Under the pieces are notes generated by a model. It saw only the letters and a program-made list of their open reading frames with translations. It did not search any database and was not told the DNA's origin. From Pedobacter mendelii (GTDB lineage: Bacteria > Bacteroidota > Bacteroidia > Sphingobacteriales > Sphingobacteriaceae): a DNA stretch of 64,000 bases. The DNA is taken from positions 305,232 through 369,231 of the forward strand of contig NZ_BMDJ01000005.1 in assembly GCF_014635725.1 (NCBI RefSeq). Reading direction: 5' to 3'. Shown here in pieces: positions 10,458 to 19,585 of the stretch (position 1 is its first letter; each line of letters starts with the position of its first letter). Position numbers and translations under genes: made by a program.

Positions 10458-10792
10458 TGCGTTATTTGAAATTTTATATTATCTGCTACTTGTCTTCATT
10501 TTCATATCATTTTTATGATAAAACTATATGAAAATTATTTTTTTATGGTCAGGAAAATAAGCATAAATTAACTTTGATCCGGAACGCACAACTTTCACTT
10601 TTTATGACTTATCTGCCATTTTTTTATTTTTGTTACACATGTCATTAAACCTAAATTACCCTCCGTGAAGCTAAATGGAGGTCGTTGACTTGGTATGGCG
10701 TTGATGGTCATATTTAACACTTCCAAATCATCACCTAATGTTTTATATTTTTTTAGTAAAATTTTAAATGGCTGTCTGAAATTCATTAGTTA
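10458..10792. other. Intergenic region without a supported gene
   Basis: This gap lies between convergent hom and yhhQ. A 63-codon frame (10595-10786, minus) has no recognisable family. Part of it (about 10645-10690) carries a CCTCCGTGAAGCTAAATGGAGG palindrome-like stretch followed by GGTATGGCGTTGATGG, more like a dispersed Bacteroidetes repeat than a gene. I see no RNA gene. Confidence 0.4.
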
Positions 10793-11563
10793 TCAGCCTC
10801 TTCCCGCCATTTCTGTTAACTTCTGAGCCAAATCTTTACCTAAATAACGATCAATAATTATATGAACAAGATATAAAATTGGTGTCATTAATATTGCAAC
10901 AATAAATTTATAAGTATAATTAACCAAACCAATTGCTGCAACCATTTGCCAGCTATAATGATATTGAGGATTTAAGTAAAAAGCGATGAATATAACTACA
11001 AAACTATCAATAAGTTGAGAAACCACGGTTGAGCCAGTTGCTCTTAACCATAAAGATTTTTCTCCAGTAAATTTCTTTATTCGATGAAAGATTATCACAT
11101 CTGCAAGCTGCCCAACAATAAATGCAATAATAGAACCTGCAATAATCCACATTCCCTGGCCAAAAATGCCAGCAAAAGCATTGTTCATATTAAGATCTTC
11201 TCCATTTATATTTTGATGCACCCAGAAATCGGCAGCACTTAAATGCATCGAACCCCAAACAACCATAAATGCAAAAGCAATTAAAATAGAAGTTAAAATT
11301 GATAAGAACCGAACTTGTTGTATGCCAAAATATTCGTTTATTATATCTGTCATGATAAAAATAATTGGCCAGGTAAGCACACCAGCCGACATTACAAACG
11401 ATAGATTAGGTACCCCAAATAAATCGATATCAAATTTCTTAAAACCCAACGTTTCTTCAACACTGAATAATTTAACACCAATAAATTCTGATAATATTGC
11501 ATTTGCCACAAAAAAACTTCCCAGAACGAGAAGTAAACGGCTTTCTTTAGTTTTAAAAGTCAT
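10793..11563 (-). CDS. Queuosine precursor transporter, YhhQ/QPTR family
   Basis: This 256-residue inner-membrane protein has about six hydrophobic segments and the YhhQ/VUT (DUF165) signatures: FVANAILSEFIGVKLF near the N-terminus, TDIINEYFG near residue 85, and WLRATGSTVVSQLIDSFVVIFIAF near residues 168-192. The family imports 7-cyano-7-deazaguanine or related queuosine precursors for tRNA modification. It is a single gene, convergent with hom. No preQ1 riboswitch is recognisable in the 5' region. Confidence 0.85.
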   Translation of the reverse strand: MTFKTKESRLLLVLGSFFVANAILSEFIGVKLFSVEETLGFKKFDIDLFGVPNLSFVMSAGVLTWPIIFIMTDIINEYFGIQQVRFLSILTSILIAFAFMVVWGSMHLSAADFWVHQNINGEDLNMNNAFAGIFGQGMWIIAGSIIAFIVGQLADVIIFHRIKKFTGEKSLWLRATGSTVVSQLIDSFVVIFIAFYLNPQYHYSWQMVAAIGLVNYTYKFIVAILMTPILYLVHIIIDRYLGKDLAQKLTEMAGRG

Positions 11564-11717
11564 AGCGTATAAATCTAAATATAAATCAAATCAGAATTAC
11601 TTTTTTTAACTGTTAAATTTTAAAATCTAAACCTTTTTACAATCATTCGACCTTAAAAATAGTTTAAGAACTTAAATCTCTCAATCTTTGCGGCTTCAAA
11701 AAATCGGAAATCTTCTT

Positions 11718-12944
11718 ATGGCTAAGAAACAGCACTTCTATCTTATTTTAATTTTAGGCTCATTAGCAGCGCTGGGGCCCTTTTCGATTGACATGTATTT
11801 GCCTGGTTTTGTAGACATAGCTCAGGATCTAAAAAGTACAGAATCTACAGTCGCATTATCTTTATCTAGTTTTTTTATCGGAATTTCTGCAGGTCAATTG
11901 TTATACGGTCCATTACTCGATAAATACGGACGAAAAAAACCTTTATATTTCGGATTGGCACTTTATATTTTATCATCTTTTTTGTGTTTAGCCGTAACCG
12001 ATGTAAACCAATTAATTGTTCTTCGTTTTGTACAAGCAATTGGAAGCTGCGCTACTGCAGTTGCCTCGGTTGCTATGGTTCGCGATTTATTCTCTGTTGA
12101 GGAAAGTCCGAAAGTATTTGCATCCCTAATGTTGGTTATTGCGGTTTCACCAATGTTGGCGCCAACTGCCGGTGGCTATTTAATTTCTGCATTAGGCTGG
12201 AAATATGTTTTTGTATTTTTAGGATTTATGGCAATATTGATGTTGTTGGCATCTATTTTCAAACTTCCTGAAAGTTATAAACCCGATCCCAATTATTCTT
12301 TAAAACCAAAACCAATTTTAAATAGCTTTTTAACCGTTATTAAAGAATCTCAATTTTCTACCTATGCATTAATCAGTTCGATAACTTTTTCTGGCTTATT
12401 TGCATACGTTTCATCTTCACCAACGGTTTTTATGAAAATTTATGAAGTTAGCAAAACCGGTTATGGATGGATTTTCGCTCTATTATCAGTTTCTTTTATT
12501 GGTGCAAGTCAGGTTAACAGCTTAATTTTAAAATGGTTTAGTAGCAAAAAAATTGTTAAATGGGCACTTTTAGCTCAATGTATTTTCAGTTTAATATTTT
12601 TAATTTTCGCTTTAAATGAGTGGTTGAGTTTATATTTAACTATTGGATTTATTGCGCTATTCTTATGTTGCTTAGGGTTTATTAATCCAAATGCAGCAGC
12701 TTTATCTTTGGCGCCATTTAGTAAAAATGCGGGAAGTGCGTCGGCATTGATGGGTGCGTTGCAAATGGGTTTAGGTGCTTTGGCCTCAGTTATGGTTAGT
12801 TTATTTAGTGAACATTCGGTTGTTCCAATGCCTTTAGTAATGACAGCTGCAGCATTTATTGCATTGATTTGTTTATTAGTAGGAAAAAGATTTATCAAAA
12901 CAGAAACAGAGGCATCGGCTGATGCTACTGTAATTGGGCATTAG
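11718..12944 (+). CDS. Bcr/CflA-type multidrug efflux MFS transporter
   Basis: This is a 12-helix major-facilitator protein of 408 residues. It carries the Bcr/CflA (DHA1) signatures ALGPFSIDMYLPGF near residues 20-33, motif A GPLLDKYGRKKPL near residues 67-79, and RFVQAIGSCATAVASVAMVRDLF. I chose ATG 11718 over a TTG ten codons upstream because the protein then begins MAKKQHFYLILILGSLAALG, as in relatives. Likely substrates are drugs or other small organic compounds expelled by proton antiport; none can be named. It is monocistronic. Confidence 0.85.
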   Translation: MAKKQHFYLILILGSLAALGPFSIDMYLPGFVDIAQDLKSTESTVALSLSSFFIGISAGQLLYGPLLDKYGRKKPLYFGLALYILSSFLCLAVTDVNQLIVLRFVQAIGSCATAVASVAMVRDLFSVEESPKVFASLMLVIAVSPMLAPTAGGYLISALGWKYVFVFLGFMAILMLLASIFKLPESYKPDPNYSLKPKPILNSFLTVIKESQFSTYALISSITFSGLFAYVSSSPTVFMKIYEVSKTGYGWIFALLSVSFIGASQVNSLILKWFSSKKIVKWALLAQCIFSLIFLIFALNEWLSLYLTIGFIALFLCCLGFINPNAAALSLAPFSKNAGSASALMGALQMGLGALASVMVSLFSEHSVVPMPLVMTAAAFIALICLLVGKRFIKTETEASADATVIGH

Positions 12945-13308
12945 AACAGTTTTTGTAGTATGAAAGCCAGAATTTGAGGTAATATCTTGTAGATAAGAGA
13001 TATATGCACATCAAAGCTCAGCGTTTCTTAAATGCCTTAGTTCTTAAAAATTCATATTAACATTATAACCATTAAATTAATTTAAAGGATATCAGCGGAA
13101 ATGCTATTAATTGTACTAGTTAGTAAAATTTATGATATCCAAAATGCAAGTAATATAGGGTTTATGCAAGTTTAGATTTCTTATGTGTTAAATCTTAATA
13201 ATAAATACTCTGGCTATAAAAAAGTATAACGACAGTGATGATAAAACTATTCGACTTGTAAATTAGACTTTAATCTTTCGAGCTTTTTTTGCTATTTTCG
13301 CTTATAAC
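12945..13308. other. AT-rich intergenic region
   Basis: No gene is supported here. An 8-bp inverted repeat GGATATCA / TGATATCC (about 13087 and 13133) encloses about 40 nt. Just before the next gene the sequence TATTTTCG at about 13293 resembles the Bacteroidetes -7 element TAnnTTTG with one mismatch, 8 nt before its ATG. Confidence 0.3.
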
Positions 13309-14454
13309 ATGTTGAATATACAATCAAAACTTCCTGGCGTGAGTACTACCATTTTTTCGGTAATGTCTAAACTCGCTGCAGAACATAATGCAATTAATTT
13401 ATCTCAAGGTTTTCCTGATTATCCTTGCGATCCAAAATTAACTGAACTGGTAAATAAGGCCATGAATAATGGTTTTAATCAATATGCACCAATGCCTGGC
13501 AATAATTTCTTAAAGGAAAGAATTGCCGAAAAGGTGAAAAATCTTTACAGTGTAAAATACAATCCCGATACCGAAATCACTGTTACAGCAGGTGGAACCC
13601 AGGCAATTTTCACTGCTTTGACTGCCATCATTAATCCTGGCGATGAAGTGATTATTTTCGAGCCTGCATACGATTGTTATGCGCCTACAATTAAACTTTT
13701 AGGCGGCTTAGTAAAAACTTATGAACTTGCCCCACCCGATTACAGCATCGATTGGGATATGGTGAAAAAGCTTTTTACCTCAAGTACGAGGATGATTATT
13801 TTAAATTCTCCACAAAACCCAACAGGAAGCATTTTATCGGAAGATGATATGAAATCGCTGGTTAAATTAATTAGTGGAACAGACATTTTAATTTTAAGTG
13901 ATGAAGTTTACGAGCATTTAATTTACGATGGACAGGAACATAAAAGTGTAATGCTTTTTCCTGAGTTAAGAAAAAGAAGTTTCATAATTGCATCGTTTGG
14001 CAAGCTTTTGCATGCTACAGGTTGGAAGTTAGGTTACTGCCTCGCCCCTGAACAATTAACCAAAGAATTTAGAAAAGTACACCAATTTAATGTTTTTAGC
14101 GTTAATAGTCCGATGCAACAAGCTATTGCCGATTACATTCAAGAACCAAGCAATTATACTGGAATAACCAATTTCTTCGAGAACAAACGCAATTATTTTA
14201 GGGGGCTTTTAGCTGAGAGCCGATTTGAGTTACTACCTTGTAATGGCTCATATTTTCAATGTGCGAGTTATAGTAAAATAAGCAATGAAAAAGATACAGA
14301 TTTCAGTATGAGGCTGATAAAAGAATTTGGAGTTGCAACCATTCCTGTTTCGGCATTTTATCAAAAAGCAACCGACCATAAAATTATAAGATTTTGTTTT
14401 GCTAAGGAGAATTTAACACTTCAACTAGCAGCAGAGAAATTAAAAAATGTTTAA
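13309..14454 (+). CDS. Methionine/glutamine transaminase (YbdL-like class I aminotransferase)
   Basis: This is a 381-residue fold-type I aminotransferase. The PLP lysine is K232 in ASFGKLLHATGWKLGYC; other conserved parts are NLSQGFPDYPCDP (residues about 30-42), the GGTQAIFTAL phosphate loop, NSPQNPTGS and the YEHLIYD segment. The combination matches the YbdL/kynurenine-aminotransferase-like methionine aminotransferases, which transaminate 4-methylthio-2-oxobutyrate using glutamine. It is followed after 21 bp by an omega-amidase, which removes the alpha-ketoglutaramate product. This supports a role as the last step of methionine salvage. Confidence 0.85.
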   Translation: MLNIQSKLPGVSTTIFSVMSKLAAEHNAINLSQGFPDYPCDPKLTELVNKAMNNGFNQYAPMPGNNFLKERIAEKVKNLYSVKYNPDTEITVTAGGTQAIFTALTAIINPGDEVIIFEPAYDCYAPTIKLLGGLVKTYELAPPDYSIDWDMVKKLFTSSTRMIILNSPQNPTGSILSEDDMKSLVKLISGTDILILSDEVYEHLIYDGQEHKSVMLFPELRKRSFIIASFGKLLHATGWKLGYCLAPEQLTKEFRKVHQFNVFSVNSPMQQAIADYIQEPSNYTGITNFFENKRNYFRGLLAESRFELLPCNGSYFQCASYSKISNEKDTDFSMRLIKEFGVATIPVSAFYQKATDHKIIRFCFAKENLTLQLAAEKLKNV

Positions 14455-14475
14455 TAATTCCTTAAACTTAAATAT

Positions 14476-15279
14476 ATGGAAGTACCTGTTTACACTCAAA
14501 TAGAAAACCTGAAAGTCACCATTTTTCAGGCATATCTTTTTTGGGAAAACATAGAGAAAAACCTTTTAAATCTGGCGCTCCGATTATCAATGGGCGTTCG
14601 TGAAAAAACTGATTTAATTGTTTTACCGGAAATGTTTAACAGTGGTTTCAGTATGAATTCGGAAACTTTGGCCGAAGAAATGGGTGGAAAAACCATGCAA
14701 TGGATGCAAAAAATGGCCCACCAGTATAATTGTGTAGTTACCGGAAGTTTAATCATAAAAGATAACGAAAATTACTATAATCGCCTGGTTTGGATGGAAC
14801 AAAATGGCGACCATAAATATTATGATAAACGCCATTTATTCGGTTTAGGCGATGAAGACAGAAACTTTAGTCCTGGAAAAGATAAACTCATAGTTGAACT
14901 CAAAGGGTGGAAAATAAGATTAGCTGTTTGTTACGATTTACGTTTTCCGGTTTGGTTGCGCAACGTAAACGAAGAGTACGACATTTTACTTTTAGTTGCC
15001 AGTTGGCCCGATAAACGCTCTGCACATTGGCGTGCTTTAATTCCTGCAAGAGCAATTGAAAACCAAAGTTACGTGATAGCAGTTAATCGTGTTGGACATG
15101 ATGGCAATCAGGTATACCATGGTGGTCATTCGATGGTTATTGACCCCTACGGAAGTACTGTTTATTATAAACCCGAAGACGAGGATATGTACACAGTAAC
15201 GATCAACTATGAGGAACTGGTTAAAATAAGACGTCAGTTTCCTTTTTTAAAAGATGCTGATAAGTTTCAAATAGAATAA
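14476..15279 (+). CDS. Omega-amidase / Nit2-YafV-like carbon-nitrogen hydrolase
   Basis: This 267-residue nitrilase-superfamily protein has the Glu-Lys-Cys triad visible as E in LPEMFNSGF (about residue 58), K in YYDKRHLF (about residue 119) and C in LAVCYDLRFPVW (about residue 154). The family deamidates alpha-ketoglutaramate and so pulls glutamine-dependent transamination forward. The gene is 21 bp downstream of the YbdL-like aminotransferase, the classical partner. A role as the amidase of methionine salvage is therefore likely, while other amide substrates are possible. Confidence 0.85.
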   Translation: MEVPVYTQIENLKVTIFQAYLFWENIEKNLLNLALRLSMGVREKTDLIVLPEMFNSGFSMNSETLAEEMGGKTMQWMQKMAHQYNCVVTGSLIIKDNENYYNRLVWMEQNGDHKYYDKRHLFGLGDEDRNFSPGKDKLIVELKGWKIRLAVCYDLRFPVWLRNVNEEYDILLLVASWPDKRSAHWRALIPARAIENQSYVIAVNRVGHDGNQVYHGGHSMVIDPYGSTVYYKPEDEDMYTVTINYEELVKIRRQFPFLKDADKFQIE

Positions 15280-15382
15280 TCTGTAGATAAATAAACAATT
15301 GTTCAATAGAAATTTTCAAACCAGTGACTTAATAATCAAGTATAATTAACCAGATAACCAATTCAAACAATTAACCAAACAG

Positions 15383-16417
15383 ATGTTTAACCGTCGTAAA
15401 TTTATAAAAGCCTCTGCCCTTTCTGCAGGATTATTAGCCATTGATAAAACCAGCATGGCTGATGCTATTTCAGTTCACTCTAACAAAGCTGCAAATTTTC
15501 CTATCGTAATTTCTACATGGGATTTCGGTATTGCAGCAAACGCTGATGCCTGGAAAGTGCTTTCTAAAGGAGGAAGATCTTTAGATGCTGTTGAGCAGGG
15601 TGTTTGGGTTCCTGAGGCTGATGAAACAAACCAATCTGTTGGCTATGGTGGCTTGCCAGACAGAGATGGTAAAGTAACCTTGGATGCCTGCATAATGGAC
15701 GAAAACGGAAATTGTGGTGCTGTTTTAGGTTTAGAACACATTAAACATCCTATTTCTGTTGCGCGAAAGGTGATGGAAAAAACGCCTCATGTAATGTTAG
15801 CTGGAGATGGTGCTCTACAATTTGCTTTAGAGCAAGGCTTTATAAAAGAAAACTTACTTACACCATCTAGTGAAAAGGCTTGGAAAGAATGGCTTAAAAC
15901 AGCAAAATACGAACCTGTTATGAATATTGAAAATAAGCTTTATGATAAGGCTGCACCTCAAAAACTGCCTGGCAATCAATATAACCATGATACGATTGGT
16001 ATGTTAGCTATTGATGCTAAAGGAAATATTTCTGGCGCATGCACAACAAGCGGAATGGCTTATAAACTTCATGGCAGAATTGGCGATAGCCCTATTATCG
16101 GTGCAGGTTTATTTGTTGATAATGAAATTGGTGGCGCAACATCAACAGGTGTTGGCGAAGAAGTAGTTCGGAATGTAGGTTCTTTCTTAGTTGTTGAACT
16201 TATGCGACAAGGTTATACGCCAGAAGCCGCTTGTAAGGAAGCAGTTATGCGTATTATTAAAAAGAAACCAGAAACTGCAAAAAATATTCAGGTAGGCTTT
16301 TTAGCCATCAATAAAAAAGGCGAATATGGCGCTTATGCTATTCAGCAAGGTTTTAGCTATGCAGTTTGCAATGCAGAAAAGCAAGATTTGCTGATTAAAG
16401 GAAAGAGTTATTATTAA
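15383..16417 (+). CDS. Glycosylasparaginase / isoaspartyl peptidase family, Tat-exported
   Basis: This 344-residue N-terminal-nucleophile hydrolase precursor has T204 in NHDTIGMLAID as the residue freed by autocleavage; the GGATSTGVGEE segment forms part of the active site. Relatives hydrolyse N4-(beta-N-acetylglucosaminyl)-L-asparagine. The N-terminus FNRRKFIKASALSAGLLA is a twin-arginine-type signal, so the protein is probably exported folded to the periplasm. It is followed by cutC after a repeat element, a neighbourhood I recall from other Bacteroidetes. The exact substrate could also be isoaspartyl peptides. Confidence 0.85.
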   Translation: MFNRRKFIKASALSAGLLAIDKTSMADAISVHSNKAANFPIVISTWDFGIAANADAWKVLSKGGRSLDAVEQGVWVPEADETNQSVGYGGLPDRDGKVTLDACIMDENGNCGAVLGLEHIKHPISVARKVMEKTPHVMLAGDGALQFALEQGFIKENLLTPSSEKAWKEWLKTAKYEPVMNIENKLYDKAAPQKLPGNQYNHDTIGMLAIDAKGNISGACTTSGMAYKLHGRIGDSPIIGAGLFVDNEIGGATSTGVGEEVVRNVGSFLVVELMRQGYTPEAACKEAVMRIIKKKPETAKNIQVGFLAINKKGEYGAYAIQQGFSYAVCNAEKQDLLIKGKSYY

Positions 16418-16458
16418 GCCCACAATGTCATCAACTTAAGCAAAAAACATAAAAATAC

Positions 16459-16556
16459 TGTCATCCTGAGCCAGCTTGCACGGAGCGAAGTCGACGTGAA
16501 GGATAGATATCTTTCTGTTTTTTCATCAAATGATCTTCGACAAGCTCAGACTGACA
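16459..16556. repeat. REP-like imperfect palindrome
   Basis: TGTCATCCTGAG at 16459-16470 is mirrored by CTCAGACTGACA at 16545-16556 (two mismatches), with AGCTTG, GTCGAC and TCTTCGACAAG pieces between. The same opening words occur at 4681 (TGTCAATCCTGAGCCTG). This is typical of dispersed intergenic repeats in Sphingobacteriaceae. It may terminate the glycosylasparaginase transcript. Confidence 0.6.
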
Positions 16557-16630
16557 ACGACGGTGCTTAAGTTAATAATTGCCCTAGCTCCTTAAGCGGG
16601 AATTACGAACAAGATTAAATATCAAACAAT

Positions 16631-17401
16631 ATGCACACTGAAAATTTAAGTTCACCTTTAGGAAGTTTGGGGTTAGAAATCTGCGCAAACGGATATGAAT
16701 CTGCACTAGCTGCTCAAATTGGTGGTGCTAAACGTGTAGAGTTTTGCGATAATTTAGCTGAAGGTGGAACTACACCAAGTTACGGTCAGATTGCATTAGC
16801 TAAGAAAAATTTAAATATCGAAGTTTGGCCAATTATTCGTCCACGTGGAGGAGATTTTTTATATTCGGATATTGAATTTGAATTAATAAAAGAAGACATA
16901 AAAATCTGTAAATCATTAATTTGTGATGGAATAGTTATTGGAATACTTCAATCTAACGGAAGCATTGATAAAGCTCGTTGTGCAAGGTTAGTTGAATTGG
17001 CAAAACCGCTACCAGTGGCATTCCATAGAGCATTTGATATGACTAACGACATAGAAAAGGCACTGGAAGATTTAATAGATTTGGGAATTGTTCGAGTACT
17101 TTCTTCTGGAGGAGCAAACTCAGCTATTGAAGGTGTAGAAACTTTAGCAAAGTTGATTAAACAAGCAAATGGAAGAATTTCGATAATGCCAGGAGCAGGA
17201 ATTAACGAAAATAATATTCAGGAACTTATTGATAAAACTGGTGCAACGGAATTTCATGCTTCAGCAAAAGCATCTGTTTTAAGTAAAATGGTTTTTCGCA
17301 ATACAGAAACCAAAATGGGTATTATTGACGATGAATATAAATACGAAGTAACTTCAGTTGAAAAGGTTAAAGCTTTGGTTAAAATAATAGATAGAATTTA
17401 A
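16631..17401 (+). CDS. cutC: CutC family protein
   Basis: This is a 256-residue TIM-barrel protein of the CutC family. Characteristic stretches are LEICANGYESALAAQIGGAKRVEFC (residues about 10-34), GGTTPSYG, IIRPRGGDFLYSD (about residues 72-84), AFHRAFDM and VLSSGGANSAIEG. CutC was named for copper tolerance in E. coli, but its biochemical activity remains unsettled, so a copper role should not be assumed. The Met at 16631 gives a slightly extended N-terminus (LSSPLGSLG) that may be non-native. Confidence 0.88.
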   Translation: MHTENLSSPLGSLGLEICANGYESALAAQIGGAKRVEFCDNLAEGGTTPSYGQIALAKKNLNIEVWPIIRPRGGDFLYSDIEFELIKEDIKICKSLICDGIVIGILQSNGSIDKARCARLVELAKPLPVAFHRAFDMTNDIEKALEDLIDLGIVRVLSSGGANSAIEGVETLAKLIKQANGRISIMPGAGINENNIQELIDKTGATEFHASAKASVLSKMVFRNTETKMGIIDDEYKYEVTSVEKVKALVKIIDRI

Positions 17402-17402
17402 A

Positions 17403-17779
17403 ATGGTAATTGCTTTTAAGCCTTACAATTTTTTAGTTTTAGTCGCTACATCATTTCTTGTTGCTTCATTTTTCGTTACTAAAAAAACAATTGAAGTGAA
17501 CTTATCAGATACCTATTATTTAATTAGTTTGTTCAGTTTTTAAGATTGGTATCTGTGTCCCTATTTATCTTCAGCGCATTTTATAAAATATTAAACAGCT
17601 ATTTATGCGTAATTATATTAAGCTATCTACATATAAGAATTATGCTTATGATAATTGGAACTTTCATTCTTACAGCTGATTCATTCGGAAATATCTTGAA
17701 TTGGGTTAGGCTAATTTTTGGTTTAAGTCAAATACTTTTCTTAGTTAACATTTGCTTCGGTATTTTCAAAAAACCATAA
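17403..17779 (+). pseudogene. Frameshifted small membrane protein gene
   Basis: ATG 17403 opens a frame whose 46 codons give a hydrophobic helix (NFLVLVATSFLVASFFV) and the segment VNLSDTYYLISLF, resembling small Bacteroidetes membrane proteins with a conserved DTYFVI motif. It hits TAA at 17541 within a T-rich tract. Another reading frame continues immediately as LVSVSLFIFSAFYKIL and further helices to 17779. A one- or two-base indel near 17535-17545 would join them into one protein of about 125 residues. It is either a real pseudogene or a homopolymer sequencing error. Confidence 0.5.
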
Positions 17780-17917
17780 CATTGCCTTAAATCAGATACT
17801 ATTTTAGTTCAATTTTAAGCTGGCTCAATTCCTTAAAAGAAATATGAACAATTTAATTATTTAGTTTTCAGATGATTAAGTATATTTATTTAAACAAATG
17901 ATCTAAAACTAAAAATC

Positions 17918-18442
17918 ATGAAAAAACTCTCTATTCTATTTTCTCTAATTGTACTTTTTGCGGCTTGCCAAAATAAAGAAGTAAAAACAACTGATTCTGC
18001 AACTTCAGACACAACAAAATATCCATACGCAGTTAAAAAAGTTCAAAACTGGGCCATGAATCCAGATAGTAAAAATCTGATCACTGCAATGACATTAATC
18101 AAAACATTCGAAAATTTAGATACATCGAGCATGGGTAAAGTTTTGGCAGATAGCGTATGGTTCGACTTAGACGGTTATCAATTTAAGGGTACAAAAGCTG
18201 AGTTTTTAAAACAAATACAAAGTGAATTTAATAAAATGAGTGGCTTTAAAATTCAGATGGAAGATGCTGAATCGGTTATCAATAAAGATAAAAGTGAAGA
18301 ATGGGTAAGTTTATGGTATAGTCAGATTTCTACCACAAAAACTGGAAAAGCTGATACCGTTAATCTTTTTAACGATATAAAATTGAAAGGCGGAAAGGTT
18401 TCAGGCTTATCAGAATACATCCAGCATCCGATGAAGAAATGA
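17918..18442 (+). CDS. SnoaL/NTF2-like lipoprotein
   Basis: This 174-residue lipoprotein has signal MKKLSILFSLIVLFAAC and lipobox FAAC (Cys at residue 17). After a Thr/Ser/Asp-rich linker, the mature domain (residues about 45-170) has the pattern of a SnoaL/NTF2-like cone-shaped fold: a helical start (LITAMTLIKTFENLD), then VLADSVWFDLDGYQFKGTKAEFLKQI and paired strands ending WVSLWYSQIST and VNLFNDIKLKGGKVSGLSEYI. The function is unknown; it probably resides in the periplasmic leaflet of a membrane. The fold assignment comes from the sequence pattern only. Confidence 0.65.
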   Translation: MKKLSILFSLIVLFAACQNKEVKTTDSATSDTTKYPYAVKKVQNWAMNPDSKNLITAMTLIKTFENLDTSSMGKVLADSVWFDLDGYQFKGTKAEFLKQIQSEFNKMSGFKIQMEDAESVINKDKSEEWVSLWYSQISTTKTGKADTVNLFNDIKLKGGKVSGLSEYIQHPMKK

Positions 18443-18471
18443 TGTTAAGTCTTGATGAAAATCGAAACTTT

Positions 18472-18870
18472 TTATTTTTTATCTCCGCTACCCGGAACAT
18501 AACCCAAGCCTGGTGTTAACCAATGTAAAAGAATAACCCTGGAATAACGATAATTTATTGGCGAAAGCAATAAAACGCCAAATAGTATCAATCCAACATA
18601 ATACCAAAGGTTCTCATAAACCAGCGCTAAGCCTAATACATAAGATGCAACCCCAATTGTGATAATTTCGGCAACATTCATGGCATAACTTACAAACATC
18701 GCTACATAAAAAAAGCCTGGTTCTCTTTCAAACTTCAAATTACAAACCGGGCAATTTATATTTGTTTTTTGAAGCCTGAAAGCGTAGGCGCTGCCTGTAA
18801 AAATGTCGCCTTTGCGGCAACGTGGACATTTACATTTTAATACAGCCTGAAATTTAGAAAGCTCTGCCAT
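18472..18870 (-). CDS. DUF983 family membrane protein
   Basis: This 132-residue protein has two CxxC pairs, KCKCPRCRKGDIF (residues about 12-24) and NCPVCNLKFE (about residues 39-48), like a zinc ribbon, followed by two hydrophobic helices and FEREPGFFYVAMFVSYAMN. This is the DUF983 family, a small membrane family sometimes found near cytochrome oxidase genes. The promoter carries a perfect FNR/FixK-like box at 18923-18934 with the same geometry as the island promoters 15-43 kb away, so expression is probably linked to oxygen or to the adjacent Crp-family regulator. Confidence 0.85.
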   Translation of the reverse strand: MAELSKFQAVLKCKCPRCRKGDIFTGSAYAFRLQKTNINCPVCNLKFEREPGFFYVAMFVSYAMNVAEIITIGVASYVLGLALVYENLWYYVGLILFGVLLLSPINYRYSRVILLHWLTPGLGYVPGSGDKK

Positions 18871-18891
18871 GATTATATAAAGTTATTGATG

Positions 18892-18934
18892 CAAAGCTAA
18901 ACTTTGAAAGATTGATTAATTATGACCTAAATCA
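18892..18934 (-). promoter_or_regulatory. Promoter of DUF983 gene: FNR-like box plus -7 element
   Basis: Read on the minus strand, TGATttagGTCA (plus 18923-18934) is followed by 27 nt and TTTG, within TAGCTTTG, a perfect Bacteroidetes -7 box TAnnTTTG. The box would be centred near -41. It lies 53 bp upstream of the DUF983 ATG and has the same spacing as the island boxes. Confidence 0.65.
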
Positions 18935-18975
18935 TAAGTTTAAACAGCATAAAATTTAAATGGTTGCTAAATGTT

Positions 18976-19566
18976 TTAAATCTTTACAATCTTCCCTTTA
19001 TTAATGATTATCAATCCCTTATTAGCAAGTAATTTAACGCCTCTTATTACAGTTTCTACCCGTAAACCTGTCATATCAGCTAAATTTTGTCGGGTAACTT
19101 TTAAGCTTTCTCCTTTAGCAATATCTAAAAACAAATAATTAATAATGGTTTTCAGCCTATGTTCAGCTTTTTCATTGGCCAACTCTTCAAGCATCATTGA
19201 CTTATAAAAAAGCCTGTTACTTAAAACTTTAATTAAACTCATGCTAAATTCAGGATCATCTTTCAAAAGATTGAAAAAATCATTTCCTCCTACAGGAATT
19301 ATTTCCGAATTTTTACTGGCAATTGTATAGGCCAAATAGGGTCGATTTGTTAATAATGCAGGCTCACCAAAATATTGTCCGGCTTTAAAAACGCCCTGAA
19401 TAAATTCTTTACCATCTTCGCTAACCGTTACCATCCTTACTTCACCACTTTTGATAAAGTAAACGAATCTTGGCTGCATACCTGGCTCGTAAATTATCGA
19501 ATCTTTAAGGATTTTTTTAAAGGAATAACCCTTATTTAAAAGTTTTTGAATATATATTTCATGCAT
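18976..19566 (-). CDS. Crp/Fnr family transcriptional regulator
   Basis: This 196-residue protein has a cyclic-nucleotide-binding-like beta-roll (residues about 20-120: YEPGMQPRFVYFIKSGEVRMVTVSEDGKEF, GQYFGEPALL) and a C-terminal winged HTH (TRQNLADMTGLRVETVIRGVKLL). The recognition helix keeps E171 and R175, the residues that read the TGA core in Crp/Fnr proteins, with Ile at the FNR Ser position. There is no N-terminal Cys cluster, so it is not an Fe-S FNR. It follows ddl by 19 bp. A TGA-N6-TCA box 42 bp beyond its 3' end controls the next gene and may be its target. Confidence 0.85.
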   Translation of the reverse strand: MHEIYIQKLLNKGYSFKKILKDSIIYEPGMQPRFVYFIKSGEVRMVTVSEDGKEFIQGVFKAGQYFGEPALLTNRPYLAYTIASKNSEIIPVGGNDFFNLLKDDPEFSMSLIKVLSNRLFYKSMMLEELANEKAEHRLKTIINYLFLDIAKGESLKVTRQNLADMTGLRVETVIRGVKLLANKGLIIINKGKIVKI

Positions 19567-19585
19567 TCCTAATAGAAATAATTGA

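Noticed and set aside
10595..10786. A 63-codon frame between hom and yhhQ
   Set aside because: There is no recognisable protein family, and part of it overlaps a palindromic repeat-like sequence; reported only as intergenic.
18976..19566. Crp-family regulator considered as an Fe-S FNR
   Set aside because: It has no N-terminal Cys cluster, so direct oxygen sensing by an Fe-S centre is not supported.
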